A DNA stretch of 64,000 bases from Hydractinia symbiolongicarpus (GCF_029227915.1 NC_079880.1:5210001-5274000); one strand, 5' to 3'. Positions 24,256 to 37,585 are shown, counted from the stretch's first letter. A program made the numbers and translations. The notes: generated by a model from the letters alone, not told the origin.

Positions 24256-25258
24256 TAAGTCTCATGGGTTTTAGTGGTGAAATAATAATTTAAAAAATCG
24301 TTCGGGAAATGAGTTTACATCCTGGGTACTTTCTTTACTATACGGGCCGAGTCCGGGATTTACGGAAATCGCAGGTTTTCGTTTGCCGGCGATTAAGCTT
24401 CTTTTATTCAGCGTCTCATCAAAAATGAAAACATTTTTGAAAACTACAAGTCTCATGCGTTTTAGTGGTGAAAAAATAATTTAAAAAATCGTTCGGGAAA
24501 TGAGTTTACTCCCTGGGTACTTTCTTTGTATACTTTTGACAATACGGGCCGAGTCCGGGATTTACGGGAAATCGCAGGTTTTCGTTTGCCGGCGATTAAA
24601 CTTCTTTTATTTAGCGTCTCATCAAAAATGAAAACATTTCTAAAAACTACAAGTCTCATGCGTTTTAGTGGTGAAAAACAAAATTAAAAAATCGTTCGGG
24701 AAATGAGTTTACTCCCTAGGTACTTTCTTTGTATACATTCGACTATACGGGCCAAGCCCGGGATTTACGGGAAATCGCGGGATTTCGTTTGCCGGCGATT
24801 AAACCTCTTTCATTAAGCGTCTCATCAAATATGAAAACATTTTCGAAAACTACAAGTCTCATGCGTTTTAGTGGTGAAGAAATAATTTAAAAAATCGTTC
24901 GGGAAATGAGTTTACTCACAGGGTACTTTCTTTGTATACATTCGACTATACGGGCCAAGCCCGGGATTTACGGGAAATGGCGGGTTTTCGTTTGCCGGCG
25001 ATTAAACTTCTTTTATTCAGCGTCTCATCAAAAATGAAAACATTTTTAAAAACTACAAGTCTCATGCGTTGTAGTGGTGAAAAAATAATTTAAAAAATCG
25101 TTCGAAAAATGAGTTTACTCCCTGGGTAATTTCTTTGTATACTTTTGACTATACGGGCCGAGTCCGGGGTTTACGGGAAATGGCGGGTTTTCGTTTGCCG
25201 GCGATTAAACTTCTTTTATTCAGCGTCTCATCAAAAATGAAAATATTTTTAAAAACTA

Positions 25259-25449
25259 TAAGTCTCATGGGTTTTAGTGGTGAAATAATAATTTAAAAAA
25301 TCGTTCGGGAAATGAGTTTACATCCCGGGTACTTTCTTTACTATACGGGCCGAGTCCGGGATTTACGGAAATCGCAGGTTTTCGTTTGCCGGCGATTAAA
25401 CTTCTTTTATTCAGCGTCTCATCAAAAATGAAAACATTTTTGAAAACTA
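25259..25449. repeat. Reference 191-bp short monomer (type S)
   Basis: This monomer is 12 bp shorter than the rest. Eleven bases (gtatacttttg) are missing, so tttcttt joins directly to actatacggg, and one g is missing in tttacggaaat. It also carries linked markers: ataagtctcatggg at the start, gaaataataattt, and catcccgggtac instead of ctccctgggtac. Further S copies begin near 7477, 8683, 13123, 14126, 15129, 16538, 17541, 19356, 21596, 22212, 23234, 24256 and, in the second large block, 10,130 bp further on. A 192-bp form with the g retained occurs near 53082, 53477, 54672, 55676, 57480, 57672 and 58067. Confidence 0.93.
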
Positions 25450-25652
25450 CAAGTCTCATGCGTTTTAGTGGTGAAAAAATAATTTAAAAAATCGTTCGGG
25501 AAATGAGTTTACTCCCTGGGTACTTTCTTTGTATACTTTTGACAATACGGGCCGAGTCCGGGATTTACGGGAAATCGCAGGTTTTCGTTTGCCGGCGATT
25601 AAACTTCTTTTATTCAGCGTCTCATCAAAAATGAAAACATTTTTAAAAACTA
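25450..25652. repeat. Reference 203-bp monomer (type P)
   Basis: A representative full-length monomer, bounded by successive copies of caagtctcatgcg. By hand count it has 35 C and 40 G in 203 bp (about 37% GC) and 12 CpG dinucleotides, against about 6.9 expected. Type P is recognised by ttttgacaatacggg and cgcaggttttcg. It contains the palindromes gtatac and gccggc and the ten-base palindrome tttttaaaaa. P usually follows S directly. 203 is not a multiple of three, so no reading frame continues from one monomer into the next in register. Confidence 0.95.
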
Positions 25653-28600
25653 CAAGTCTCATGCGTTTTAGTGGTGAAAAAAAAAATTAAAAAATCGTTC
25701 GGGAAATGAGTTTACTCCCTGGGTACTTTCTTTGTATACTTTGGACTATACGGGCCGAGTCCGGGATTTACGGGAAATCGCGGATTTTCGTTTGAGTGCG
25801 AATAAACTTCTTTTATTCAGCGTCTCATCAAATATGAAAACATTTTTGAAAACTACAAGTCTCATGCGTTTTAGTCGTGAAAAAATAATTCAAAAAATCG
25901 TTCGGAAAATGAGTTTACTCCCTGGGTACTTTCTTTGTATACTTTGGACTATACGGGACGAGTCCGGGATTTACGGGAAATCGCGGATTTTCGTTTGAGT
26001 GCGAATAAACTTCTTTTATTCAGCGTCTCATCAAAAATGAAAACATTTTTGAAAACTACAAGTCTCATGCGTTTTAGTGGTGAAAAAATAATTTAAAAAA
26101 TCGTTCGGGAAATGAGTTTACTCCCTTGGTACTTTCTTTGTATACTTTTGACAATACGGACCGAGTCCGGGATTTACGGGAAATCGCAGGTTTTCGTTTG
26201 CCGGCGATTAAACTTCTTTTATTCAGCGTCTCATCAAAAATGAAAACATTTTTGAAAACTACAAGTCTCATGCGTTTTAGTGGTGAAAAAATAATTTAAA
26301 AAATCGTTCGGAAAATGAGTTTACTCCCTGGGTACTTTCTTTGTATACTTTGGACTATACGGGACGAGTCCGGGATTTACGGGAAATCGCGGATTTTCGT
26401 TTGAGTGCGAATAAACTTCTTTTATTCAGCGTCTCATCAAAAATGAAAACATTTTTGAAAACTACAAGTCTCATGCGTTGTAGTGGTGAAAAAATAATTT
26501 AAAAAATCGTTTGGAAAATGAGTTTACTCCCTGGGTAATTTCTTTGTATACTTTTGACTATACGGGCCGAGTACGGGGTTTACGGGAAATGGCGGGTTTC
26601 CGTTTGCCGGCGATTAAACTTCTTTTATTCAGCGTCTCATCAAAAATGAAAACATTTATAAAAACTATAAGTCTCATGGGTTTTAGTGGTGAAATAATAA
26701 TTTAAAAAATCGTTCGGGAAATGAGTTTACATCCCGGGTACTTTCTTTACTATACGGGCCGAGTTCGGGATTTACGGAAATCGCAGGTTTTCGTTTGCCG
26801 GCGATTAAACTTCTTTTATTCAGCGTCTCATCAAAAATGAAAACATTTTTGAAAACTACAAGTCTCATGCGTTTTAGTGGTGAAAAAAAAATTTAAAAAA
26901 TCGTTCGGGAAATGAGTTTACTCCCTGGGTACTTTCTTTGTATACTTTTGACAATACGGGCCGAGTCCGGGATTTACGGGAAATCGCAGGTTTTCGTTTG
27001 CCGGCGATTAAACTTCTTTTATTTAGCGTCTCATCAAAAATGAAAACATTTCTAAAAACTACAAGTCTCATGCGTTTTAGTGGTGAAAAACAAAATTAAA
27101 AAATCGTTCGGGAAATGAGTTTACTCCCTAGGTACTTTCTTTGTATACATTCGACTATACGGGCCAAGCCCGGGATTTACGGGAAATCGCGGGATTTCGT
27201 TTGCCGGCGATTAAACCTCTTTCATTAAGCGTCTCATCAAATATGAAAACATTTTCGAAAACTACAAGTCTCATGCGTTTTAGTGGTGAAGAAATAATTT
27301 AAAAAATCGTTCGGGAAATGAGTTTACTCACAGGGTACTTTCTTTGTATACATTCGACTATACGGGCAAAGCCCGGGATTTACGGGAAATGGCGGGTTTT
27401 CGTTTGCCGGCGATTAAACTTCTTTTATTCAGCGTCTCATCAAAAATGAAAACATTTTTAAAAACTACAAGTCTCATGCGTTGTAGTGGTGAAAAAATAA
27501 TTTAAAAAATCGTTCGAAAAATGAGTTTACTCCCTGAGTAATTTCTTTGTATACTTTTGACTATACGGGCCGAGTCCGGGGTTTACGGGAAATGGCGGGT
27601 TTTCGTTTGCCGGCGATTAAACTTCTTTTATTCAGCGTCTCATCAAAAATGAAAATATTTTTAAAAACTATAAGTCTCATGGGTTTTAGTGGTGAAATAA
27701 TAATTTAAAAAATCGTTCGGGAAATGAGTTTACATCCCGGGTACTTTCTTTACTATACGGGCCGAGTCCGGGATTTACGGAAATCGCAGGTTTTCGTTTG
27801 CCGGCGATTAAACTTCTTTTATTCAGCGTCTCATCAAAAATGAAAACATTTTTGAAAACTACAAGTCTCATGCGTTTTAGTGGTGAAAAAATAATTTAAA
27901 AAATCGTTCGGGAAATGAGTTTACTCCCTGGGTACTTTCTTTGTATACTTTTGACAATACGGGCCGAGTCCGGGATTTACGGGAAATCGCAGGTTTTCGT
28001 TTGCCGGCGATTAAACTTCTTTTATTCAGCGTCTCATCAAAAATGAAAACATTTTTAAAAACTACAAGTCTCATGCGTTTTAGTGGTGAAAAAAAAAATT
28101 AAAAAATCGTTCGGGAAATGAGTTTACTCCCTGGGTACTTTCTTTGTATACTTTGGACTATACGGGCCGAGTCCGGGATTTACGGGAAATCGCGGATTTT
28201 CGTTTGAGTGCGAATAAACTTCTTTTATTCAGCGTCTCATCAAATATGAAAACATTTTTGAAAACTACAAGTCTCATGCGTTTTAGTCGTGAAAAAATAA
28301 TTCAAAAAATCGTTCGGAAAATGAGTTTACTCCCTGGGTACTTTCTTTGTATACTTTGGACTATACGGGACGAGTCCGGGATTTACGGGAAATCGCGGAT
28401 TTTCGTTTGAGTGCGAATAAACTTCTTTTATTCAGCGTCTCATCAAAAATGAAAACATTTTTGAAAACTACAAGTCTCATGCGTTTTAGTGGTGAAAAAA
28501 TAATTTAAAAAATCGTTCGGGAAATGAGTTTACTCCCTTGGTACTTTCTTTGTATACTTTTGACAATACGGACCGAGTCCGGGATTTACGGGAAATCGCA

Positions 28601-31503
28601 GGTTTTCGTTTGCCGGCGATTAAACTTCTTTTATTCAGCGTCTCATCAAAAATGAAAACATTTTTGAAAACTACAAGTCTCATGCGTTTTAGTGGTGAAA
28701 AAATAATTTAAAAAATCGTTCGGGAAATGAGTTTACTCCCTGGGTACTTTCTTTGTATACTTTTGACAATACGGGCCGAGTCCGGGATTTACGGGAAATC
28801 GCAGGTTTTCGTTTGCCGGCGATTAAACTTCTTTTATTCAGCGTCTCATCAAAAATGAAAACATTTTTAAAAACTACAAGTCTCATGCGTTTTAGTGGTG
28901 AAAAACAAAATTAAAAAATCGTTCGGGAAATGAGTTTACTCCCCAGGTACTTTCTTTGTATACATTCGACTATACGGGCCAAGCCCGGGATTTACGGGAA
29001 ATCGCGGGATTTCGTTTGCCGGCGATTAAACCTCTTTCATTAAGCGTCTCATCAAATATGAAAACATTTTCGAAAACTACAAGTCTCATGCGTTTTAGTG
29101 GTGAAGAAATAATTTAAAAAATCGTTCGGGAAATGAGTTTACTCACAGGGTACTTTCTTTGTATACATTCGACTATACGGGCCAAGCCCGGGATTTACGG
29201 GAAATGGCGGGTTTTCGTTTGCCGGCGATTAAACTTCTTTTATTCAGCGTCTCATCAAAAATGAAAACATTTTTAAAAACTACAAGTCTCATGCGTTGTA
29301 GTGGTGAAAAAATAATTTAAAAAATCGTTCGAAAAATGAGTTTACTCCCTGGGTAATTTCTTTGTATACTTTTGACTATACGGGCCGAATCCGGGGTTTA
29401 CGGGAAATGGCGGGTTTTCGTTTGCCGGCGATTAAACTTCTTTTATTCAGCGTCTCATCAAAAATGAAAATATTTTTAAAAACTATAAGTCTCATGGGTT
29501 TTAGTGGTGAAATAATAATTTAAAAAATCGTTCGGGAAATGAGTTTACATCCCGGGTACTTTCTTTACTATACGGGCCGAGTCCGGGATTTACGGAAATC
29601 GCAGGTTTTCGTTTGCCGGCGATTAAACTTCTTTTATTCAGCGTCTCATCAAAAATGAAAACATTTTTGAAAACTACAAGTCTCATGCGTTTTAGTGGTG
29701 AAAAAATAATTTAAAAAATCGTTCGGGAAATGAGTTTACTCCCTGGGTACTTTCTTTGTATACTTTTGACAATACGGGCCGAGTCCGGGATTTACGGGAA
29801 ATCGCAGGTTTTCGTTTGCCGGCGATTAAACTTCTTTTATTCAGCGTCTCATTAAAAATGAAAACATTTTTAAAAACTACAAGTCTCATGCGTTTTAGTG
29901 GTGAAAAACAAAATTAAAAAATCGTTCGGGAAATGAGTTTACTCCCTAGGTACTACTTTGTATACATTCGACTATACCGGCCAAGCCCGGGATTTACGGG
30001 AAATCGCGGGATTTCGTTTGCCGGCGATTAAACCTCTTTCATTAAGCGTCTCATCAAATATGAAAACATTTTCGAAAACTACAAGTCTCATGCGTTTTAG
30101 TGGTGAAGAAATAATTTAAAAAATCGTTCGGGAAATGAGTTTACTCACAGGGTACTTTCTTTGTATACATTCGACTATACGGGCCAAGCCCGGGATTTAC
30201 GGGAAATGGCGGGTTTTCGTTTGCCGGCGATTAAACTTCTTTTATTCAGCGTCTCATCAAAAATGAAAACATTTTTAAAAACTACAAGTCTCATGCGTTG
30301 TAGTGGTGAAAAAATAATTTAAAAAATCGTTCGAAAAATGAGTTTACTCCCTGGGTAATTTCTTTGTATACTTTTGACTATACGGGCCGAGTCCGGGGTT
30401 TACGGGAAATGGCGGGTTTCCGTTTGCCGGCGATTAAACTTCTTTTATTCAGCGTCTCATCAAAAATGAAAACATTTTTAAAAACTATAAGTCTCATGGG
30501 TTTTAGTGGTGAAATAATAATTTAAGAAATCGTTCGGGAAATGAGTTTACTCCCTGGGTACTTTCTTTGTATACATTTGACTATACGGGCCGAGTTCAGG
30601 ATTTACGGGACGTCGCGGGTTTTCTTTTGCCGGCGATAAAAACTTCTTTTATTCAGCGTCTCATCAAAAATGAAAACATTTTTAAAAACTACAAGTCTCA
30701 TGCGTTGTAGTGATGAAAAAATAATTTAAAAAATCGTTCGGAAAATGAGTTTACTCCCTGGGTACTTTCTTTGTATACTTTTGACTATACGGGCCGAGTC
30801 CGGGATTTACGGGAAATCGCAGGTTTTCGTTTGCCGGCGATTAAACTTCTTTTATTCAGCGTCTCATCAAAAATGAAAACATTTTTGAAAACTACAAGTC
30901 TCATGCGTTTTAGTGGTGAAAAAATAATTTAAAAAATCGTTCGGGAAATGAGTTTACTCCCTGGGTACTTTCTTTGTATACTTTTGACAATACGGGCCGA
31001 GTCCGGGATTTACGGGAAATCGCAGGTTTTCGTTTGCCGGCGATTAAACTTCTTTTATTCAGCGTCTCATCAAAAATGAAAACATTTTTAAAAACTACAA
31101 GTCTCATGCGTTTTAGTGGTGAAAAACAAAATTAAAAAATCGTTCGGGAAATGAGTTTACTCCCTAGGTACTTTCTTTGTATACATTCGACTATACGGGC
31201 CAAGCCCGGGATTTAGGGGAAATCGCGGGATTTCGTTTGCCGGCGATTAAACCTCTTTCATTAAGCGTCTCATCAAATATGAAAACATTTTCGAAAACTA
31301 CAAGTCTCATGCGTTTTAGTGGTGAAGAAATAATTTAAAAAATCGTTCGGGAAATGAGTTTACTCACAGGGTACTTTCTTTGTATACATTCGACTATACG
31401 GGCCAAGCCCGGGATTTACGGGAAATGGCGGGTTTTCGTTTGCCGGCGATTAAACTTCTTTTATTCAGCGTCTCATCAAAAATGAAAACATTTTTAAAAA
31501 CTA

Positions 31504-31725
31504 CAAGTCTCATGCGTTGTAGTGGTGAAAAAATAATTTAAAAAATCGTTCGAAAAATGAGTTTACTCCCTGGGTATACTTCTCTTTGAGTTTCCCTCCC
31601 TTTGTATACTTTTGACTATACGGGCCGAGTCCGGGGTTTACGGGAAATGGCGGGTTTTCGTTTGCCGGCGATTAAACTTCTTTTATTCAGCGTCTCATCA
31701 AAAATGAAAATATTTTTAAAAACTA
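31504..31725. repeat. 222-bp L monomer, copy-B equivalent of 21374
   Basis: Identical in structure to its partner 10,130 bp upstream. The remaining copy-B L monomers are at 32120-32341, 33142-33363 and 34164-34385. No L monomer occurs outside 21.3-34.4 kb, so the variant arose once and spread only locally. Confidence 0.88.
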
Positions 31726-34607
31726 TAAGTCTCATGGGTTTTAGTGGTGAAATAATAATTTAAAAAATCGTTCGGGAAATGAGTTTACATCCCGGGTACT
31801 TTCTTTACTATACGGGCCGAGTCCGGGATTTACGGAAATCGCAGGTTTTCGTTTGCCGGCGATTAAACTTCTTTTATTCAGCGTCTCATCAGAAATGAAA
31901 ACATTTTTGAAAACTACAAGTCTCATGCGTTTTAGTGGTGAAAGAAAAATTTAAAAAATCGTTCGGGAAATGAGTTTACTCCCTGGGTACTTTCTTTGTA
32001 TATATTCGACTATACGGGCCAAGCCCGGGATTTACGGGAAATGGCGGGTTTTCGTTTGCCGGCGATTAAACTTCTTTTATTCAGCGTCTCATCAAAAATG
32101 AAAACATTTTTAAAAACTACAAGTCTCATGCGTTGTAGTGGTGAAAAAATAATTTAAAAAATCGTTCGAAAAATGAGTTTACTCCCTGGGTATACTTCTC
32201 TTTGAGTTTCCCTCCCTTTGTATACTTTTGACTATACGGGCCGAGTCCGGGGTTTACGGGAAATGGCGGGTTTTCGTTTGCCGGCGATTAAACTTCTTTT
32301 ATTCAGCGTCTCATCAAAAATGAAAATATTTTTAAAAACTATAAGTCTCATGGGTTTTAGTGGTGAAATAATAATTTAAAAAATCGTTCGGGAAATGAGT
32401 TTACATCCCGGGTACTTTCTTTACTATACGGGCCGAGTCCGGGATTTACGGAAATCGCAGGTTTTCGTTTGCCGGCGATTAAACTTCTTTTATTCAGCGT
32501 CTCATCAGAAATGAAAACATTTTTGAAAACTACAAGTCTCATGCGTTTTAGTGGTGAAAAAATAATTTAAAAAATCGTTCGGGAAATGAGTTTACTCCCT
32601 GGGTACTTTCTTTGTATACTTTTGACAATACGGGCCGAGTCCGGGATTTACGGGAAATCGCAGGTTTTTGTTTGCCGGCGATTAAACTTCTTTTATTCAG
32701 CGTCTCATCAAAAATGAAAACATTTTTAAAAACTACAAGTCTCATGCGTTTTAGTGGTGAAAAAAAAAATTAAAAAATCGTTTGGGAAATGAGTTTACTC
32801 CCTGGGCACTTTCTTTGTATACTTTGGACTATACGGGCCGAGTCCGGGATTTACGGGAAATCGCGGATTTTCGTTTGAGTGCGAATAAACTTCTTTTATT
32901 CAGCGTCTCATCAAATATGAAAACATTTTTGAAAACTACAAGTCTCATGCGTTTTAGTCGTGAAAAAATAATTTAAAAAATCGTTCGGAAAATGAGTTTA
33001 CTCCCTGGGTACTTTCTTTGTATACTTTGGACTATACGGGACGAGTCCGGGATTTACGGGAAATCGCGGATTTTCGTTTGAGTGCGAATAAACTTCTTTT
33101 ATTCAGCGTCTCATCAAAAATGAAAACATTTTTGAAAACTACAAGTCTCATGCGTTGTAGTGGTGAAAAAATAATTTAAAAAATCGTTCGAAAAATGAGT
33201 TTACTCCCTGGGTATACTTCCCTTTGAGTTTCCCTCCCTTTGTATACTTTTGACTATACGGGCCGAGTCCGGGGTTTACGGGAAATGGCGGGTTTTCGTT
33301 TGCCGGCGATTAAACTTCTTTTATTCAGCGTCTCATCAAAAATGAAAATATTTTTAAAAACTACAAGTCTCATGGGTTTTAGTGGTGAAATAATAATTTA
33401 AAAAATCGTTCGGGAAATGAGTTTACATCCCGGGTACTTTCTTTACTATACGGGCCGAGTCCGGGATTTACGGAAATCGCAGGTTTTCGTTTGCCGGCTA
33501 TTAAATTTCTTTTATTCAGCGTCTCATCAGAAATGAAAACATTTTTGAAAACTACAAGTCTCATACGTTTTAGTGGTGAAAAAATAATTTAAAAAATCGT
33601 TCGGGAATGGAGTTTACTCCCTGGGTACTTTCTTTGTATACTTTTGACAATACGGGCCGAGTCCGGGATTTACGGGAAATCGCAGGTTTTTGTTTGCCGG
33701 CGATTAAACTTCTTTTATTCAGCGTCTCATCAAAAATGAAAACATTTTTATAAACTACAAGTCTCATGCGTTTTAGTGGTGAAAAAAAAAATTAAAAAAT
33801 CGTTCGGGAAATGAGTTTACTCCCTGGGCACTTTCTTTGTATACTTTGGACTATACGGGCCGAGTCCGGGATTTACGGGAAATCGCGGATTTTCGTTTGA
33901 GTGCGAATAAACTTCTTTTATTCAGCGTCTCATCAAATATGAAAACATTTTTGAAAACTACAAGTCTCATGCGTTTTAGTCGTGAAAAAATAATTTAAAA
34001 AATCGTTCGGAAAATGAGTTTACTCCCTGGGTACTTTCTTTGTATACTTTGGACTATACGGGACGAGTCCGGGATTTACGGGAAATCGCGGATTTTCGTT
34101 TGAGTGCGAATAAACTTCTTTTATTCAGCGTCTCATCAAAAATGAAAACATTTTTGAAAACTACAAGTCTCATGCGTTGTAGTGGTGAAAAAATAATTTA
34201 AAAAATCGTTCGAAAAATGAGTTTACTCCCTGGGTATACTTCCCTTTGAGTTTCCCTCCCTTTGTATACTTTTGACTATACGGGCCGAGTCCGGGGTTTA
34301 CGGGAAATGGCGGGTTTTCGTTTGCCGGCGATTAAACTTCTTTTATTCAGCGTCTCATCAAAAATGAAAATATTTTTAAAAACTATAAGTCTCATGGGTT
34401 TTAGTGGTGAAATAATAATTTAAAAAATCGTTCGGGAAATGAGTTTACATCCTGGGTACTTTCTTTACTATACGGGCCGAGTCCGGGATTTACGGAAATC
34501 GCAGGTTTTCGTTTGCCGGCGATTAAGCTTCTTTTATTCAGCGTCTCATCAAAAATGAAAACATTTTTGAAAACTACAAGTCTCATGCGTTTTAGTGGTG
34601 AAAAAAT

Positions 34608-37585
34608 AATTTAAAAAATCGTTCGGGAAATGAGTTTACTCCCTGGGTACTTTCTTTGTATACTTTTGACAATACGGGCCGAGTCCGGGATTTACGGGAA
34701 ATCGCAGGTTTTTGTTTGCCGGCGATTAAACTTCTTTTATTCAGCGTCTCATCAAAAATGAAAACATTTTTAAAAACTACAAGTCTCATGCGTTTTAGTG
34801 GTGAAAAAAAAAATTAAAAAATCGTTCGGGAAATGGGTTTACTCCCTGGGCACTTTCTTTGTATACTTTGGACTATACGGGCCGAGTCCGGGATTTACGG
34901 GAAATCGCGGATTTTCGTTTGAGTGCGAATAAACTTCTTTTATTCAGCGTCTCATCAAATATGAAAACATTTTTGAAAACTACAAGTCTCATGCGTTTTA
35001 GTCGTGAAAAAATAATTTAAAAAATCGTTCGGAAAATGAGTTTACTCCCTGGGTACTTTCTTTGTATACTTTGGACTACACGGGACGAGTCCGGGATTTA
35101 CGGGAAATCGCGGATTTTCGTTTGAGTGCGAATAAACTTCTTTTATTCAGCGTCTCATCAAAAATGAAAACATTTTTGAAAACTACAAGTCTAATGCGTT
35201 GTAGTGGTGAAAAAATAATTTAAAAAATCGTTCGGAAAATGAGTTTACTCCCTGGGTAATTTCTTTGTATACTTTTGACTATACGGGCCGAGTCCGGGGT
35301 TTACGGGAAATGGCGGGTTTCCGTTTGCCGGCGATTAAACTTCTTTTATTCAGCGTCTCATCAAAAATGAAAACATTTTTAAAAACTATAAGTCTCATGG
35401 GTTTTAGTGGTGAAATAATAATTTAAAAAATCGTTCGGGAAATGAGTTTACATCCCGGGTACTTTCTTTACTATACGGGCCGAGTTCGGGATTTACGGAA
35501 ATCGCAGGTTTTCGTTTGCCGACGATTAAACTTCTTTTATTCAGCGTCTCATCAAAAATGAAAACATTTTTGAAAACTACAAGTCTCATGCGTTTTAGTG
35601 GTGAAAAAATAATTTAAAAAATCGTTCGGAAAATGAGTTTACTCCCTGGGTACTTTCTTTGTATACTTTGGAATATACGGGACGAGTCCGGGATTTACGG
35701 GAAATCGCGGATTTTCGTTTGAGTGCGAATAAACTTCTTTTATTCAGCGTCTCATCAAAAATGAAAACATTTTTGAAAACTACAAGTCTAATGCGTTGTA
35801 GTGGTGAAAAAATAATTTAAAAAATCGTTCGGAAAATGAGTTTACTCCCTGGGTAATTTCTTTGTATACTTTTGACTATACGGGCCGAGTCCGGGGTTTA
35901 CGGGAAATGGCGGGTTTCCGTTTGCCGGCGATTAAACTTCTTTTATTCAGCGTCTCATCAAAAATGAAAACATTTTTAAAAACTATAAGTCTCATGGGTT
36001 TTAGTGGTGAAATAATAATTTAAAAAGTCGTTCGGGAAATGAGTTTACATCCCGGGTACTTTCTTTACTATACGGGCCGAGTTCGGGATTTACTGAAATC
36101 GCAGGTTTTCGTTTGCCGACGATTAAACTTCTTTTATTCAGCGTCTCATCAAAAATGAAAACATTTTTGAAAACTACAAGTCTCATGCGTTTTAGTGGTG
36201 AAAAAATAATTTAAAAAATCGTTCGGGAAATGAGTTTACTCCCTGGGTACTTTCTTTGTATACTTTTGACAATACGGGCCAAGCCCGGGATTTACGGGAA
36301 ATCGCGGGATTTCGTTTGAGTGCGAATAAACTTCTTTTATTCAGCGTCTCATCAAAAATGAAAACATTTTTGAAAACTACAAGTCTCATGCGTTGTAGTG
36401 GTGAAAAACAAAATTAAAAAATCGTTCGGGAAATGAGTTTACTCCCTAGGTACTTTCCTTGTATACATTCGACTATACGGGCCAAGCCCGGGATTTACGG
36501 GAAATCGCGGGATTTCGTTTGCCGGCGATTACACCTCTTTCATTAAGCGTCTAATCAAATATGAAAACATTTTGGTAAACTACAAGTCTCATGCGTTTTA
36601 GTGGTGAAAAAAAAATTTAAAAAATCGTTCGGAAAATGAGTTTACTCCCTGGGTACTTTCTTTGTATACTTTGGACTATACGGGCCGAGTCCGGGATTTA
36701 CGGGAAATCGCGGATTTTCGTTTGAGTGCGAATAAACTTCTTTTATTCAGCGTCTCATCAAAAATGAAAACATTTTTGAAAACTACAAGTCTCATGCGTT
36801 GTAGTGGTGAAAAAATAATTTAAAAAATCGTTCGGAAAATGAGTTTACTCCCTGGGTACTTTCTTTGTATACTTTTGACTATACGGGCCGAGTCCGGGGT
36901 TTACGGGAAATGGCGGGTTTTCGTTTGCCGGCGATTAAACTTCTTTTATTCAGCGTCTCATCAAAAATGAAAACATTTTTAAAAACTACAAGTCTCATGC
37001 GTTGTAGTTGTGAAAAAATAATTTAAAAAATCGTTCGGAAAATGAGTTTACTCCCTGGGTAATTTCTTTGTATACTTTGGACTATACGGGCCGAGTCCGG
37101 GATTTACGGGAAATCGCGGATTTTCGTTTGAGTGTGAATAAACTTCTTTTATTCAGCGTCTCATCAAAAATGAAAACATTTTTGAAAACTACAAGTCTCA
37201 TGCGTTTTAGTGGTGAAAAAATAATTTAAAAAATCGTTCTGGAAATGAGTTTACTCCCTGGGTACTTTCTTTGTATACTTTTGACAATACGGGCCGAGTC
37301 CGGGGTTTACGGGAAATGGCGGGTTTCCGTTTGCCGGCGATTAAACTTCTTTTATTCAGCGTCTCATCAAAAATGAAAACATTTTTAAAAACTATAAGTC
37401 TCATGGGTTTTAGTGGTGAAATAATAATTTAAAAAATCGTTCGGGAAATGAGTTTACATCCCGGGCACTTTCTTTACTATACGGGCCGAGTTCGGGATTT
37501 ACGGAAATCGCAGGTTTTCCTTTGCCGGCGATTAAACTTCTTTTATTCAGCGTCTCATCAAAAATGAAAACATTTTTGAAAACTA
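34608..37585. repeat. P/F/W/S mosaic right of the large duplication
   Basis: After a P with aggtttttg, the order is F 34780, F 34983, W 35186, S 35389, F 35580, W 35783, S 35986, then P, Q, F and W types. The trimer S-F-W repeats once at an offset of 597 bp (S at 35389 and 35986), sharing gagttcggg and ccgacgatt. The monomer at 36177 mixes a P-like left with a Q-like core and an F-like right end. An S near 37395 closes the stretch. Confidence 0.85.

Larger units (their letters stand above)
14348..24477. repeat. 10,130-bp 50-monomer block, copy A
   Basis: Every base from about 14348 can be paired with the base 10,130 further on, up to about 24582/34712, where the phase is lost. The first mismatch on the left is at 14347/24477. 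The block holds 50 monomers: eight S of 191 bp, four L of 222 bp, and the rest 203 bp apart from two compensating single-base changes. These add up to exactly 10,130 bp. I found only eight mismatches to copy B (A-side positions 15254, 16100, 16443, 16949, 17095, 17138, 17238, 17407) and no indel. Confidence 0.92.
24478..34607. repeat. 10,130-bp 50-monomer block, copy B
   Basis: The immediate tandem copy of 14348-24477. Even odd one-off features of copy A are repeated: tactactttg (19821/29951), actataccgg, atttagggga (21071/31201), tatattcgac (21871/32001), tcatacgttt (23431/33561) and cgggaatgg. Three of the eight differences look private to this copy (26573 a, 27368 a, 27537 a). The copies abut, so the exact junction can lie anywhere in about 235 bp of shared sequence. 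Confidence 0.92.

Noticed and set aside
14348-34607. Calling the 10-kb duplication an assembly error outright
   Set aside because: It is possible, but the two copies carry private single-base differences and the breakpoints fit satellite exchange, so it is reported as a probable real event pending read support.
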